From: Streptomyces sp. GKU 895
GTDB taxonomy: Bacteria; Actinomycetota; Actinomycetes; Streptomycetales; Streptomycetaceae
Direction of reading: 5' to 3'
Assembly: GCA_002027195.1 (NCBI GenBank)
Contig: MWJO01000010.1
Coordinates: 1-64,000, forward strand
DNA: 64,000 bases
Part shown: positions 9,069-19,448 of the stretch, piece after piece
Position numbering within the stretch: the first letter of the stretch is position 1
Layout of the letters: the number at the start of each line of letters is the position of its first letter
Position numbers and translations under genes: made by a program
Notes under the pieces: model-generated
Database searches by the model: none
What the model was told of the DNA's origin: nothing
What the model saw: the letters and a program-made list of their open reading frames with translations, nothing else

Positions 9069-9929
9069 ATGGCCGCTGAGCCCCGCCTCGCGCCGTACGC
9101 CCGGCTGCCCAGTGCGTATCAGGGCCGGGACCAGCTGCACAGCACCGTCGACGCGTTCGGGCGGTCGCACTGGCTGCTGCGCGACTCGGCGCGGCGGGGC
9201 AACGCGTACGACGCTCTGCTCGTCACGGTCGAGGGCGGGCACGACCGTACGACACGTCTGCGGTCCGTTCACGCCCGCTTCCCGCGGGTGGACGCGCTAC
9301 CGGACGGCGGTTTCGTGGTGGCCGACGCCCGTCGGCAGGACGGGGTCGATCAGGTGCAGGTGTTCGACTCGTCAGGACGGTCGTCCTACGGCTTCGACGC
9401 CGGTGACGCCATCGAGCACCTGCTGACCGACGAGTCCGGCGACCTGTGGGTGGGCCACTTCGACGAGGGCGTCGGCAGTGACCCGCTCTGCGATCCGGGG
9501 CTGCGGTGCTGGAGCCGTGCCGGGGAACCGCTGTGGCAGTACCACCAGCCCTCGGAGGCCGGATGGTTCCTGGACTGCTACGCCCTGAACGTCGACCGTC
9601 GCTGCACCTGGGCGTACCCGTACACGGACTTCCCGCTCCTGGAGGTCCGGAGCCGACGCCAGGCGCGCATCCGCACCACGCCCGTCCGGGGCGCGAAGGG
9701 GGTGGTGGTCCACGGGCCCCGAGTCGCGCTCTATGGCGGGTACGGCGACGAGCACGACCGGCTCCTCCTCGGCAGCCTGACCGACTCGGCGGTCGAGCCC
9801 GTCGAGGAGACCCGTCTGCTCCGCGCCGACGGGGCGCGATCGAGCCGCCGGCGGGTCGTCTGCCGCGGTCCGCGTCTCTATGTGCAGGAGGAGCCCGGCA
9901 TCGACTGGGCCCTGTACGACATCGGTTGA
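9069..9929 (+). CDS. Conserved hypothetical protein, possible beta-propeller
   Basis: The product has 286 residues with no signal peptide or membrane segment. Repeated short beta-type segments ending in acidic or glycine turns (LPDGGFVVADARR, DESGDLWVGHFDEGV, VVHGPRVALYGGYGDEH, VVCRGPRLYVQEEPG) suggest a WD/NHL-like propeller. I do not recognise a catalytic motif. The gene diverges from the LacI regulator across an operator palindrome and may be regulated by it. ATG 9069 has only a weak ribosome site (GGAAG). Confidence 0.65.
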   Translation: MAAEPRLAPYARLPSAYQGRDQLHSTVDAFGRSHWLLRDSARRGNAYDALLVTVEGGHDRTTRLRSVHARFPRVDALPDGGFVVADARRQDGVDQVQVFDSSGRSSYGFDAGDAIEHLLTDESGDLWVGHFDEGVGSDPLCDPGLRCWSRAGEPLWQYHQPSEAGWFLDCYALNVDRRCTWAYPYTDFPLLEVRSRRQARIRTTPVRGAKGVVVHGPRVALYGGYGDEHDRLLLGSLTDSAVEPVEETRLLRADGARSSRRRVVCRGPRLYVQEEPGIDWALYDIG

Positions 9930-9941
9930 CGCCTCGCGTCC

Positions 9942-11003
<1,062 letters not shown>

Positions 11004-11111
11004 TTATCCACACTCAGGACAAAGTTGACCCCAACTCGGTCATAGGTATTGGCGAGGTGCGCAAAGACGTCTAGCTTCCTTGGCGCTGTTGCTGTGACCG
11101 AGGAGGTGCCC

Positions 11112-13592
11112 ATGCACTTACGAGGGTTGAGCACGAGAAGACGGATCGGTGTGGCGGGTGTGACCGCCGGGGTCGTCGTGGCCGGGTTGCTGTCCGGTCC
11201 CGCCGCCACCGCGCGCCCGGCGCCCGAACCACCGCTGACAACGATGTCCGTCAAGTCGCCGCCGGGCGGCGCGAATGTACGGGTGCTGCTCTTCTACGGG
11301 TCCGCCGCGGCCGGCGAGGAGTCGCCCGTGGTGAACGCCGGGATCGAGGCGATCGAGAAGATCGGGCTGTCCGGGCCCACGAACCAGCGCTTCAAGACCG
11401 TGGCCACCGACGACGCCTCGGTCTTCACCGACGAGACCGAGCTGGGACGTTACAACGCGATCGTCTTCCTCACCGGGGGCGGTGACATCCTCGATCCCGA
11501 GCAGGAGGCGGGACTCGAGGCCTACATGGAGGCGGGCGGCGGGTTCGTCGGCATCCATGACGCCGCGCGCGCCGAGCCGTACTCGGACTGGTTCACGGGG
11601 CTCGTCGGCGCCCGTCCCGCCGCCTCCAGTCCGACCGCCGTACAGCGGGCCGTGGTGGAGGTGGGCGATCGGCAGCATCCGGCGACGAAGGATCTGCCGG
11701 TGCAGTGGAAACGGCCCGATCAGTGGTTCAACTGGGCCAAGAACCCCTCGGGTTCCGTGCACACGGTGGCCCGGGTGCGCGAGTCGACCTATCAGCCCGG
11801 CGACGGGAAGAACGGCTGGGACCACCCGGTCAGTTGGTGCCGTGACTACGACGGCGGGCGTTCCTTCTACACCGGCATGGGCGGCACCGTCTCGTCCTAC
11901 GACGAGACCGACTTCCGTGCGCATCTGCGCGGCGCCCTGCTGTGGACGACCCGGCTCGTGCGGGCGGACTGCAAGGCCACCATCACCGGCAACTACAAGG
12001 CCGAGCGCCTCACCCAGCCCAATCAGCCGGGCCAGAACGACCAGATCGGCGAGCCGCACGGCCTGGTCACCGCACCCGACGGGCGGGTGCTCTACATCGG
12101 CCGGGGCGGCGCCGACGCCTCCCAACCGGTGATCACCGACTGGAACAACCCCGATATCGGCAAGGGCAAGGGCGAGATCCACGTCTACGACCCGAAGACC
12201 AAGAAGGTCACCTTCGCGGGCGCCCTGACCGTCTTCGGCAACAAGGGCGGCGGCGACGAGCTGGTGAAGGTCGAGGAGGGGCTCCTCGGCATCGAGCTGG
12301 ACCCGCGGTTCGAGGAGAACGGATGGGTGTATCTGCACTACACCCCGCACTCCCGGATCAACCGTGAGACCCGGATGGCCGAGCGCCGCGTCTCCCGCTT
12401 CACCCTCGACCTCGCCACGAACAAGCTGGATCTGGGCAGTGAGAAGGTGCTGCTCAAGTGGCCGGTGCAGATCCACAGTTGCTGCCACGCGGGCGGCGGG
12501 ATGACCTGGGACTCCAAGGGCAACCTGTACATCGCGACCGGTGACAACAACTCCAGCCGCTTCAGCGACGGTTACTCGGGCAACAACCCGGAGCCGAACT
12601 ACAAGGGCGTCTCCTTCGCCGACGCGCGCCGCACCGCCGGCAACACCAACAACCTCAACGGCAAGATCCTGCGCATCCACCCGGAGGCCGACGGGACGTA
12701 CACCCTGCCCGCCGGGAACCTCTTCACCGGGCAGGAGACCGACGAGGGGGGCGGCAAGACGCGCGGCGAGATCTATGTGATGGGTGTCAGGAACCCGGCC
12801 CGCATCTTCGTCGACAAGAAGACCGACATCCTCTACGCGGGGTGGGTCGGCCCGGACGCCTCGGCGCCCTCCACCACCTGGGGCCCGGCGAAGTACGACA
12901 CGTTCGCCGTCATCACCAAGGCGAGCAACCGGGGTTGGCCGTACTGCATGGGCAACAAGCAGCCCTACCGCGACCGCAACCTCCCCGACCCGACGAAGCC
13001 GCTGGGCTGGTACGACTGCGACCACCCGAAGAACGAGTCCCCGAACAACGACGGCCTCGTCAACCTCCCGCCGGTCACCGGCAACAACATCTGGTACTCG
13101 CCCCAGGGCGGCGCCCCGGACTTCCCGCGCGACGCGAACGGCGTCCCGTCCTACAAGCAGGAGGAGTCCACGTATCTGCTGCCGTGGCTGAAGGGCGGCG
13201 GGCAGGCCGCCATGAACGGACCCGTCTACCGCTACGACGCCAGCAGCACGAGCGGCGTGAAGTGGCCCTCGTACTGGGACGGCAAGTGGTTCGTGGGCGA
13301 CTTCTACGACGCCGACCAGCCGCGCAACGCCGTGATCACCGACCCGAAGACCCATGGTGAGGGTGGACTGCCCGTGCACTCCGAGTCGTTGAAGAAGATC
13401 GTCCCGATCGGCAACGACGGCATCAAGAACCTCATGGACTGGAAGTTCGGTCCGGACGGCTCGCTGTACGTCCTCGACTACGGCCGGGGTTTCTTCACCT
13501 CGGACGCCAAGTCGGCGCTGTGGCGGGTCACTTACACGGGCGGTGGTCCGACACCGGCCGCCAATCAGCTGGCCAGGGGGGCAGCGCAGTGA
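11112..13592 (+). CDS. Secreted ThuA-domain / PQQ-type sugar dehydrogenase fusion
   Basis: The product has 826 residues. ATG 11112 follows GAGGAGG. The leader (STRRRIGVAGVTAGVVVAGLL) carries a signal peptide. The first ~270 residues are a ThuA-like (glutamine-amidotransferase-fold) domain: VRVLLFYG, GGGFVGIHDAARAEP, YTGMGG. Residues ~300-810 are a glucose/sorbosone-dehydrogenase propeller (GLLGIELDPRF, HCCHAGG region, GEIYVMGVRNPARI). Codon 3 is TTA (11118-11120), read by the rare bldA tRNA in Streptomyces, so expression is probably tied to development. The stop overlaps the next start by four bases. A role in extracellular sugar oxidation is inferred. Confidence 0.88.
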   Translation: MHLRGLSTRRRIGVAGVTAGVVVAGLLSGPAATARPAPEPPLTTMSVKSPPGGANVRVLLFYGSAAAGEESPVVNAGIEAIEKIGLSGPTNQRFKTVATDDASVFTDETELGRYNAIVFLTGGGDILDPEQEAGLEAYMEAGGGFVGIHDAARAEPYSDWFTGLVGARPAASSPTAVQRAVVEVGDRQHPATKDLPVQWKRPDQWFNWAKNPSGSVHTVARVRESTYQPGDGKNGWDHPVSWCRDYDGGRSFYTGMGGTVSSYDETDFRAHLRGALLWTTRLVRADCKATITGNYKAERLTQPNQPGQNDQIGEPHGLVTAPDGRVLYIGRGGADASQPVITDWNNPDIGKGKGEIHVYDPKTKKVTFAGALTVFGNKGGGDELVKVEEGLLGIELDPRFEENGWVYLHYTPHSRINRETRMAERRVSRFTLDLATNKLDLGSEKVLLKWPVQIHSCCHAGGGMTWDSKGNLYIATGDNNSSRFSDGYSGNNPEPNYKGVSFADARRTAGNTNNLNGKILRIHPEADGTYTLPAGNLFTGQETDEGGGKTRGEIYVMGVRNPARIFVDKKTDILYAGWVGPDASAPSTTWGPAKYDTFAVITKASNRGWPYCMGNKQPYRDRNLPDPTKPLGWYDCDHPKNESPNNDGLVNLPPVTGNNIWYSPQGGAPDFPRDANGVPSYKQEESTYLLPWLKGGGQAAMNGPVYRYDASSTSGVKWPSYWDGKWFVGDFYDADQPRNAVITDPKTHGEGGLPVHSESLKKIVPIGNDGIKNLMDWKFGPDGSLYVLDYGRGFFTSDAKSALWRVTYTGGGPTPAANQLARGAAQ

Positions 13593-15780
13593 CACGGCAA
13601 CGAAGAGTCCTCACCGCCCTGTTGGCGGCGGTGCTGATGCTGCTCGGCCTCCAGGCCGTCCCCAGTTCCGCCCGGCCCGAGGAGACGGCCGCCGCCCAGA
13701 CCCTGACCTGGACCGCCGGCGACGACATCACCAAGTACACGTCGGCGCCGACGACCGCGGTGGCCGGTCAGGCGACGATCGTCTTCGAGAACAGCGCGGC
13801 CACCGGCAACACCACCGGCATGCCGCACACGTTGACCTTCGTGACGAGCGACCCCGAGTTCAACAGCGATGTGCAACTCAACATCCTGGCCAACCCGAAC
13901 GACGACATGGGCGGCCGGCACACCGCCGAGGTCACGCTCACCCCGGGCCGCTACTTCTACCACTGCACGATCCCGGGCCACGGCTCGATGCAGGGCATCC
14001 TCGTCGTGACCGAGGCGGCGGTTCGGACACCACTCCGCCGCAGACGTCCGTGCAGGTCACCGGGGCGCAGAACGCGCAGGGCGAGTACGTCGGTTCGGCG
14101 AGCGTCGCCATCAGCGCCACGGACGAGGGCGGTTCCGGGGTCGACAGCGTGCAGTACGCCATCGGCGACACGGGCGAGTGGCTGCCGTACACCACCCCGG
14201 TCGTCGTCGACCAGGTCGGCAGTCACAAGATCCGCTACCGGGCACTCGACAAGGCCGGGAACGTCTCCGCCGAGAAGAGTGTCTCGTTCACGGTGGTGCC
14301 GCCGGCCTCGGACGACACCACGCCGCCGGACACCTCGGCCACGGTGAGCGGTCAGCAGGACGCCGACGGGGCGTATTTCGACATGGCGACGGTGACCGTG
14401 TCGGCCTCCGACACCGGCTCCGGGGTCAACACCATCGAGTACGCCCTCGGCACCGGCGCCTGGCAGCCGTACACCGCGCCCGTGATGGTGCACCAGCTCG
14501 GCACCCACACCGTGCGCTACCGGGCCACCGACAAGGCGGGCAACGTGTCCGCCGAGAAGAGCGTCCAGTTCACGGTCGTCGCGACCCCTACGCCGGACAC
14601 CACCCCGCCGGTGACGGGCGTGACCGTCGAGGGCACCAAGAACTCGGACGGCGCCTACATCGGCAACGCCAAGGTGACGGTGAGCGCGACGGACGAGGGC
14701 GGGTCGGGGGTCGACCGGGTCGAGTACTCGATCGACGGCGGGCCGTACCTCGCCTACGCCACCCCCGTGGTCGTCGATCGCGCGGGCACCCACACCCTCG
14801 CCTACCGGGCCACCGACAAGGCGGGCAACACCGCCGCCGCGCGCACGGTGACCTTCACCGTCGTCTCCAGCCAGGTGCCCGCGCCCAACTGCGCGGAGTT
14901 CGACGAGCGGTTGACGGTGATCGTCGGTGAAGTCGACTCCGGCGTCCCGAACCGGCTGACCAACAACCGGTGCCGGATCAACGAGTTGATCGAGGACGAG
15001 AAGGAGTGGACGTCCCACGCGCTGTTCCTCAAGCACGTGAAGACGGTCCTGGACAAGCTCCTCAAGGAAGGCGTCCTCGACCAGCGCGAGTACAACGCGA
15101 TCCAGAAGGCCGCCCGTCAGTCCGGGATCGGCAAGCCCGGGCAGACCGAGGGCTACCGGAAGATCCTCGACGGAAGCGCCGAGTCGTTCGCCAAGTGGCA
15201 GCAGGTGGGCGGTGGTTCGTTCGGGCTGAACGCCGACGGGTCCATCACCTCCGGGACCACCAAGGGCGGGCTCGGCATGCTGTGGTTCCCCGAGCGCAAG
15301 TACGGCGACTTCTCGCTCCGCCTCCAGTGGCGCGACGACGCACCCGGCACCGGGAACGCCAACGCCGGTGTGTTCGTGCGCTTCCCGTGGGTCCACGACC
15401 ACCCCGAGGAGTCCCGCCCGGAGTGGGTCGCGATCAAGTACGGGCATGAAGTGCAGGTCCTGGACCGGCCCGACGGCGACATGTACAAGACCGGGTCGAT
15501 CTACGGGTTCGACCGCGTCGGCCTCGCCGGCGCGGGTGTGACGCAGAAGGGCACCTGGAACGACTACGAGATCCGGGTGGTCGACCAGCACTACTCGGTC
15601 TACCGCAACGGCGTGCTCATCAACGAGTTCGACAACACCGGCGGCCAGGAATTCGTCCCGCCGCGCTCGGACGACCCGGGCACGGACGGCAGACGGTTCT
15701 CCTCCGGCTACATCGGGCTCCAGGTGCACGGCACGACGGACGTCATCTCCTACCGGGACGTGCGGATCAAGGAGTTGTAG
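13589..15780 (+). CDS. Secreted cupredoxin / Ig-like repeat / DUF1080 protein, frameshifted
   Basis: GTG 13589 overlaps the previous stop. After a signal peptide (LTALLAAVLMLLGLQAV) comes a plastocyanin-like domain with a His in MPHTL and the Cys-His-Met loop YHCTIPGHGSM. Near 14020 the frame breaks and resumes as GGSDTTPPQTS. Three ~90-residue Ig-like repeats follow (about 14034, 14311, 14590; DTTPP... and YRATDKAGN signatures), then a DUF1080/3-keto-disaccharide-hydrolase-type domain (RKYGDFSLRLQWRDD to the end). Partnership with the upstream ThuA-dehydrogenase is likely: one oxidises sugars, the other could pass electrons or hydrolyse ketosugars. That division of labour is inference. Confidence 0.8.
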
Positions 15781-15845
15781 TCCGGTCCTGCGGATCAAGG
15801 AGCTGTGGTCCCGTCCTGCGGATCAAGGAGCTGTCGTCCCGTCCT
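15762..15845. repeat. 28-bp tandem repeat, three copies, across convergent stop codons
   Basis: Units begin at 15762, 15790 and 15818, each opening GCGGATCAAGGAG. Copies 2 and 3 differ at one base; copy 1 differs at a few. Copy 1 holds the final codons and TAG of the DUF1080 gene. Copy 3 holds the stop of the LigD-polymerase gene read from the other strand. Confidence 0.9.
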
Positions 15846-16848
15846 TACGGGCTCTGCTCGGCTGTACCCGCTTGGGCTCCCCCGGCATCTTCGGATACTC
15901 GGGCGGGTACGGCAGATCACCGAGCCCGTGGTCGTGCTCGTCCCGGCGGGCCAGTTCCAGCAGGGCCTCCAGCGAGAACGCGTGATCGTCCATGTCCGCG
16001 TGCACATCGCCGAGTTCGGCGAAGCGCGCGGGCATGGTCGCGAGATCGAAGTCCTGCGGATGCGCCACGCCCACCTCGTCCCAGCGCAGGGGGGCGGAGA
16101 CGGGGGCGTGCGGTCGGGGTCGTACCGAATAGGCGGAGGCGATCGTGCGGTCCCTGGCGGTCTGGTTGTAGTCGATGAAGATGCGCTCGCCGCGCTCCTC
16201 CTTCCACCACTTGATCGTCACGTGGTCCGGCATCCGGCGTTCCATCTCCCGCCCGACCGCGATCGCGGCCCGCCGGACCTGGGTGAAGGTCCACCGGGGT
16301 TCGATCGGCACGAAGACGTGCAGGCCGCGCCCGCCGGACGTCTTGGGCCAGCCGCGCAGTCCACCGAACTCCTCCAGTACGGCCCGGAGTTCACCGGCGG
16401 CCCGGACGGCGTCGTCGTAGTCGGTGCCGGGCTGCGGGTCGAGGTCGATGCGGAGTTCGTCGGGGCGGTCGACGTCGTCGCGCCGTACCGGCCACGGATG
16501 GAAGGTGAGCGTGCCGAACTGGGCGGCCCACAGGACCGCGGCCTCCTCCGTGGGGCACATCTCGTCGGCGCTGCGGCCGCTCGGGAAGGTGATGTGGGCG
16601 GTCGGGATCCAGTCGGGCATGTTCTTGGGCGCCCGCTTCTGGAAGAAGTTCTCGCCCGTCACGCCGTCGGGATAGCGTTCCAGGGTGGTGGGGCGGTCGC
16701 GCAGGGCGCGCAGGATGCCGGGGGCGACGGCGATGTAGTACCGGGCCAGGTCCAGCTTGGTGAAACCGCGCTCCGGGAAGAAGATCTTGTCCGGGCTGGA
16801 CAGCCGTACGGTCCTCCCGCCCACCTCAAGCTCCACCGCGTCACCCAT
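15823..16848 (-). CDS. LigD-type NHEJ primase-polymerase
   Basis: The product has 341 residues. ATG 16848 (MGDAVELEVGGRTVRLSSPDKIFFPE) is typical of stand-alone LigD polymerase-domain proteins. The archaeo-eukaryotic-primase signature is visible: DELRIDLDPQPG (catalytic acidic pair), GGRGLHVFVPI and the late acidic IFIDYNQTARDRT. Such enzymes add ribonucleotides at DNA ends during Ku-dependent end joining. The gene diverges from the ligase gene at 16923, so the pair rebuilds a LigD split over two polypeptides. No Ku gene is in the window. The last residues fall in the 28-bp repeat. Confidence 0.92.
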   Translation of the reverse strand: MGDAVELEVGGRTVRLSSPDKIFFPERGFTKLDLARYYIAVAPGILRALRDRPTTLERYPDGVTGENFFQKRAPKNMPDWIPTAHITFPSGRSADEMCPTEEAAVLWAAQFGTLTFHPWPVRRDDVDRPDELRIDLDPQPGTDYDDAVRAAGELRAVLEEFGGLRGWPKTSGGRGLHVFVPIEPRWTFTQVRRAAIAVGREMERRMPDHVTIKWWKEERGERIFIDYNQTARDRTIASAYSVRPRPHAPVSAPLRWDEVGVAHPQDFDLATMPARFAELGDVHADMDDHAFSLEALLELARRDEHDHGLGDLPYPPEYPKMPGEPKRVQPSRARKDGTTAP

Positions 16849-16855
16849 GCGAGCC

Positions 16856-16861
16856 ACGGTA
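16856..16861 (-). promoter_or_regulatory. Probable -10 element, leaderless LigD-polymerase mRNA
   Basis: Read on the minus strand, TACCGT stands seven bases before ATG 16848. That spacing puts the transcription start at or next to the start codon, the leaderless arrangement common in actinobacteria. No Shine-Dalgarno sequence is visible. Confidence 0.5.
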
Positions 16862-16922
16862 GGCCAGCCGGACAGTATGCGCATACCGGGCGAAATCCAC
16901 CCACGGCCAGCAGAATCGGAGC

Positions 16923-17993
16923 ATGGATCTGCCGGTCATGCCTCCCGTGAAGCCCATGCTCGCCAAGTCGGTCGCGAAGATCCCGCCGGGCATGCAGTAC
17001 GAGGCGAAGTGGGACGGGTTCCGGGCCGTCGTGTTCCGGGACGGAACCGAGGTCGAGCTCGGCAGCCGCACCGGCAAGCCGCTGACCAGGTACTTCCCGG
17101 AACTCGTGGAGGCGCTCAGGGAGCGGGTGCCCGAGCGCTGTGTGCTGGACGGGGAGATCGTCATCGCCCGCGACGGACGGCTCGACTTCGACGCGCTCAC
17201 CGAGCGCATCCACCCGGCCGACTCCCGGGTGCGGACCCTCGCGGAGCGCACCCCGGCGTCGTTCGTGGCCTTCGACCTGCTGGCGCTCGCCGACGAGTCG
17301 CTCCTCGACGTCCCGCTGACCGACCGGCGGGCCCTGCTGACGACGGCTCTGTCCGAGGTCATCCCGCCGGTCCACCTCGCGCCGGCGACCACCGACATCG
17401 ACGTGGCCCAGAACTGGTTCGAGCAGTACGAGGGGGCCGGCCTCGACGGCGTGATCGCCAAGCCGCTCGGTCTGCACTACCTCCAGGACGAGCGCGCGAT
17501 GTTCAAGATCAAGCACGAGCGGACCGCCGACGTGGTCGTGGCGGGCTACCGCCTCCACAAGAGCGGGCCCGTCGTCGGCTCCCTGCTCCTGGGGCTGTAC
17601 GACGACCGGGGCGCCCTCCAGCACGTGGGCGTGTCGGCCGCCTTCACCATGAAGCGGCGTGCGGAGCTGGTCGAGGAGCTGGAGCCGCTGCGCATGGACG
17701 ACGTCACGGGACATCCCTGGGCCGCCTGGTCGGACGAGACCGCGCACGAGACGGCACGGCTGCCGGGGGCACCCAGCCGCTGGTCGGGGAAGAAGGACCT
17801 GTCCTGGGTGCCGCTGCGGCCCGAGCGGGTCGCCGAGGTGGCGTACGACCACATGGAGAACGGGGCGCGCTTCCGGCACACGGCCCGCTTCCGCCGCTGG
17901 CGCCCGGACCGCACGCCGGAGAGCTGCACGTACGGGCAGCTGGAGGAGCCGGTGCGCTACGACCTCGACGAGATCCTCGGCACGGCCGGGTGA
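16923..17993 (+). CDS. ATP-dependent DNA ligase (LigD ligase-domain type)
   Basis: The product has 356 residues. Motif I EAKWDGFRA has Lys29 as the adenylated lysine. Further nucleotidyltransferase motifs follow (GSRTGKPLT, DGEIV, FVAFDLLA, DGVIAKPLG, MFKIKHERTADVVVAGYR), and an OB-fold region occupies the last ~110 residues. It seals nicks or ends using ATP, probably in non-homologous end joining with the divergent polymerase. The two start codons are 75 bases apart with no gene between. There is no nuclease domain, so this is the minimal ligase form. Confidence 0.93.
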   Translation: MDLPVMPPVKPMLAKSVAKIPPGMQYEAKWDGFRAVVFRDGTEVELGSRTGKPLTRYFPELVEALRERVPERCVLDGEIVIARDGRLDFDALTERIHPADSRVRTLAERTPASFVAFDLLALADESLLDVPLTDRRALLTTALSEVIPPVHLAPATTDIDVAQNWFEQYEGAGLDGVIAKPLGLHYLQDERAMFKIKHERTADVVVAGYRLHKSGPVVGSLLLGLYDDRGALQHVGVSAAFTMKRRAELVEELEPLRMDDVTGHPWAAWSDETAHETARLPGAPSRWSGKKDLSWVPLRPERVAEVAYDHMENGARFRHTARFRRWRPDRTPESCTYGQLEEPVRYDLDEILGTAG

Positions 17994-17994
17994 A

Positions 17995-18062
17995 CCAGGG
18001 CTTGTGCCGAGCCAGGGCTTCCGTCGAGTCCGGGTTTCCGCCGAGTCAGGGCTTCATCAGGA
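17995..18062. repeat. 17-bp imperfect tandem repeat, four copies
   Basis: Units start at 17995, 18012, 18029 and 18046 around a CCAGGGCTTCCGTCGAG core with a few changes each. The fourth copy contains the stop and last codons of the dehydrogenase gene on the minus strand. The first begins immediately after the ligase stop codon. Confidence 0.75.
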
Positions 18063-19236
18063 CCTTCACCGCGCCGTCCTGCTTGCGCTGGAACATCTCG
18101 TACGCGTGCGGCGCCTCGTCGAGCGGCACGCGATGCGTGGCGAAGTCCTCGACGCCGAGCACGTCCTCGTCGGTCAGGTACGGCAGGATCTCGTCGACCC
18201 AGCGGCGCACGTTCGCCTGGCCCATGCGGAGCTGGATCTGCTTGTCGAACAGGGTGAGCAGGGGCAGCGGGTCGGCCATGCCGCCGTAGACGCCGGAAAG
18301 GGAGATGGTGCCGCCGCGGCGGACCAGGTCGATGGCCGTGTAGAGGGCGGCGAGCCGGTCGACGCTGAAGCGCTCCGCGAAGGGGCCGCTCAGCTTGCGC
18401 GGCAGCAGGGCCGTGGCGTTCTGGGCGAGGCGGGCGGCGGCGCTGCCGTGGGCCTCGGTGCCGACCGCGTCGATCACGGCGTCGGGGCCGCGGCCGTCGG
18501 TGCGGTCGCGGATCGCCGCGACGAGTTCCTTCTCGCCGTCGAAGTCCCGCAGGTCGAAGACCTCCACGCCGCGCTGCCGCGCCCGGCGCAGCCGCTCGGT
18601 GACCAGGTCGACCCCGAACACCGTTCCGGCGCCGCGCAGTTGGGCGACCCGGCAGGCCATGTCACCGATGGGCCCGAGGCCGAGCACGGCGACGCTGCCG
18701 CCCTGCGGGACATCCGCGTACGCGACCGCCTGCCAGGCGGTGGGCAGCACGTCGGAGAGGTAGACGAAGCGGTCGTCGGGCGGCCCCTCGGGCACCTTGA
18801 TCGGGCCGAACTGGGCCTGCGGAACGCGCAGATACTCGGCCTGCGCGCCCGGTACGGCCCCGTACAGCCTGGTGTAGCCGAAGAGCGCGGCGCCCATGCC
18901 CTCACCGGTGACCTGGGTGGTCTCGCACTGGGTCGGCAGGGAGTTCTCGCACATCCAGCAGCTGCCGCAGGCGATCTGGAAGGGCACGACCACGCGGTCG
19001 CCCGCCTTGAGGTCGGGCACCCCGGCGCCGACCTCCTCGACGATGCCCATGGGCTCGTGCCCGAGGATGTCGCCCGGCGTCATGAACGGGGTGAGCACCT
19101 CGTACAGATGCAGGTCGGAGCCGCACAGCCCGCTGGAGGTGATGCGGATGACGGCGTCCGTCGGCTCCTGGATCTTCGGATCGGGCACGTTCTCCACCCG
19201 TACGTCCCTCTTGCCCTGCCAGGTCACTGCCTTCAT
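18046..19236 (-). CDS. Zinc-dependent alcohol / formaldehyde dehydrogenase (MDR family)
   Basis: The product has 396 residues from ATG 19236 (MKAVTWQGKRDVRVENVPDP), preceded by GGAGTGG. Catalytic zinc ligands are Cys38, His60 and Glu61 (GHEP). Structural zinc cysteines are Cys90, Cys93, Cys96 and Cys104. The NAD motif reads GLGPIGDMACRVAQLRGAGTVFGVD. Length and motifs match the glutathione-independent formaldehyde-dehydrogenase-like subgroup of class III MDR enzymes. Vanillate demethylation releases formaldehyde, which would suit such an enzyme, but vanAB lies 19 kb away and the link is only a suggestion. A possible upstream ATG in frame lacks support. Confidence 0.85.
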   Translation of the reverse strand: MKAVTWQGKRDVRVENVPDPKIQEPTDAVIRITSSGLCGSDLHLYEVLTPFMTPGDILGHEPMGIVEEVGAGVPDLKAGDRVVVPFQIACGSCWMCENSLPTQCETTQVTGEGMGAALFGYTRLYGAVPGAQAEYLRVPQAQFGPIKVPEGPPDDRFVYLSDVLPTAWQAVAYADVPQGGSVAVLGLGPIGDMACRVAQLRGAGTVFGVDLVTERLRRARQRGVEVFDLRDFDGEKELVAAIRDRTDGRGPDAVIDAVGTEAHGSAAARLAQNATALLPRKLSGPFAERFSVDRLAALYTAIDLVRRGGTISLSGVYGGMADPLPLLTLFDKQIQLRMGQANVRRWVDEILPYLTDEDVLGVEDFATHRVPLDEAPHAYEMFQRKQDGAVKVLMKP

Positions 19237-19448
19237 GGCGGTCCACTCCCTCTGCCCGTGCGGAGGCGCCCCGGGTACCCGGCCGAACCATGCCGAACCA
19301 CTCCGAAGCGCCACGCTGGGCCGCTCGGCGTAGCAACGAGCTCCCTCAGAGGTATTCACCCGGGCCGATCAAATCCGAGCGGGTATGGCCACCAATGAAC
19401 AAATAAGCGCACAATCAGTGAAACGAGACTTGGGTGGCGACGGTGGGC

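Noticed and set aside
19237..19359. N-terminal extension of the zinc dehydrogenase
   Set aside because: MKAVTWQGK at 19236 is the standard family start with a ribosome site. The upstream residues have no family similarity.
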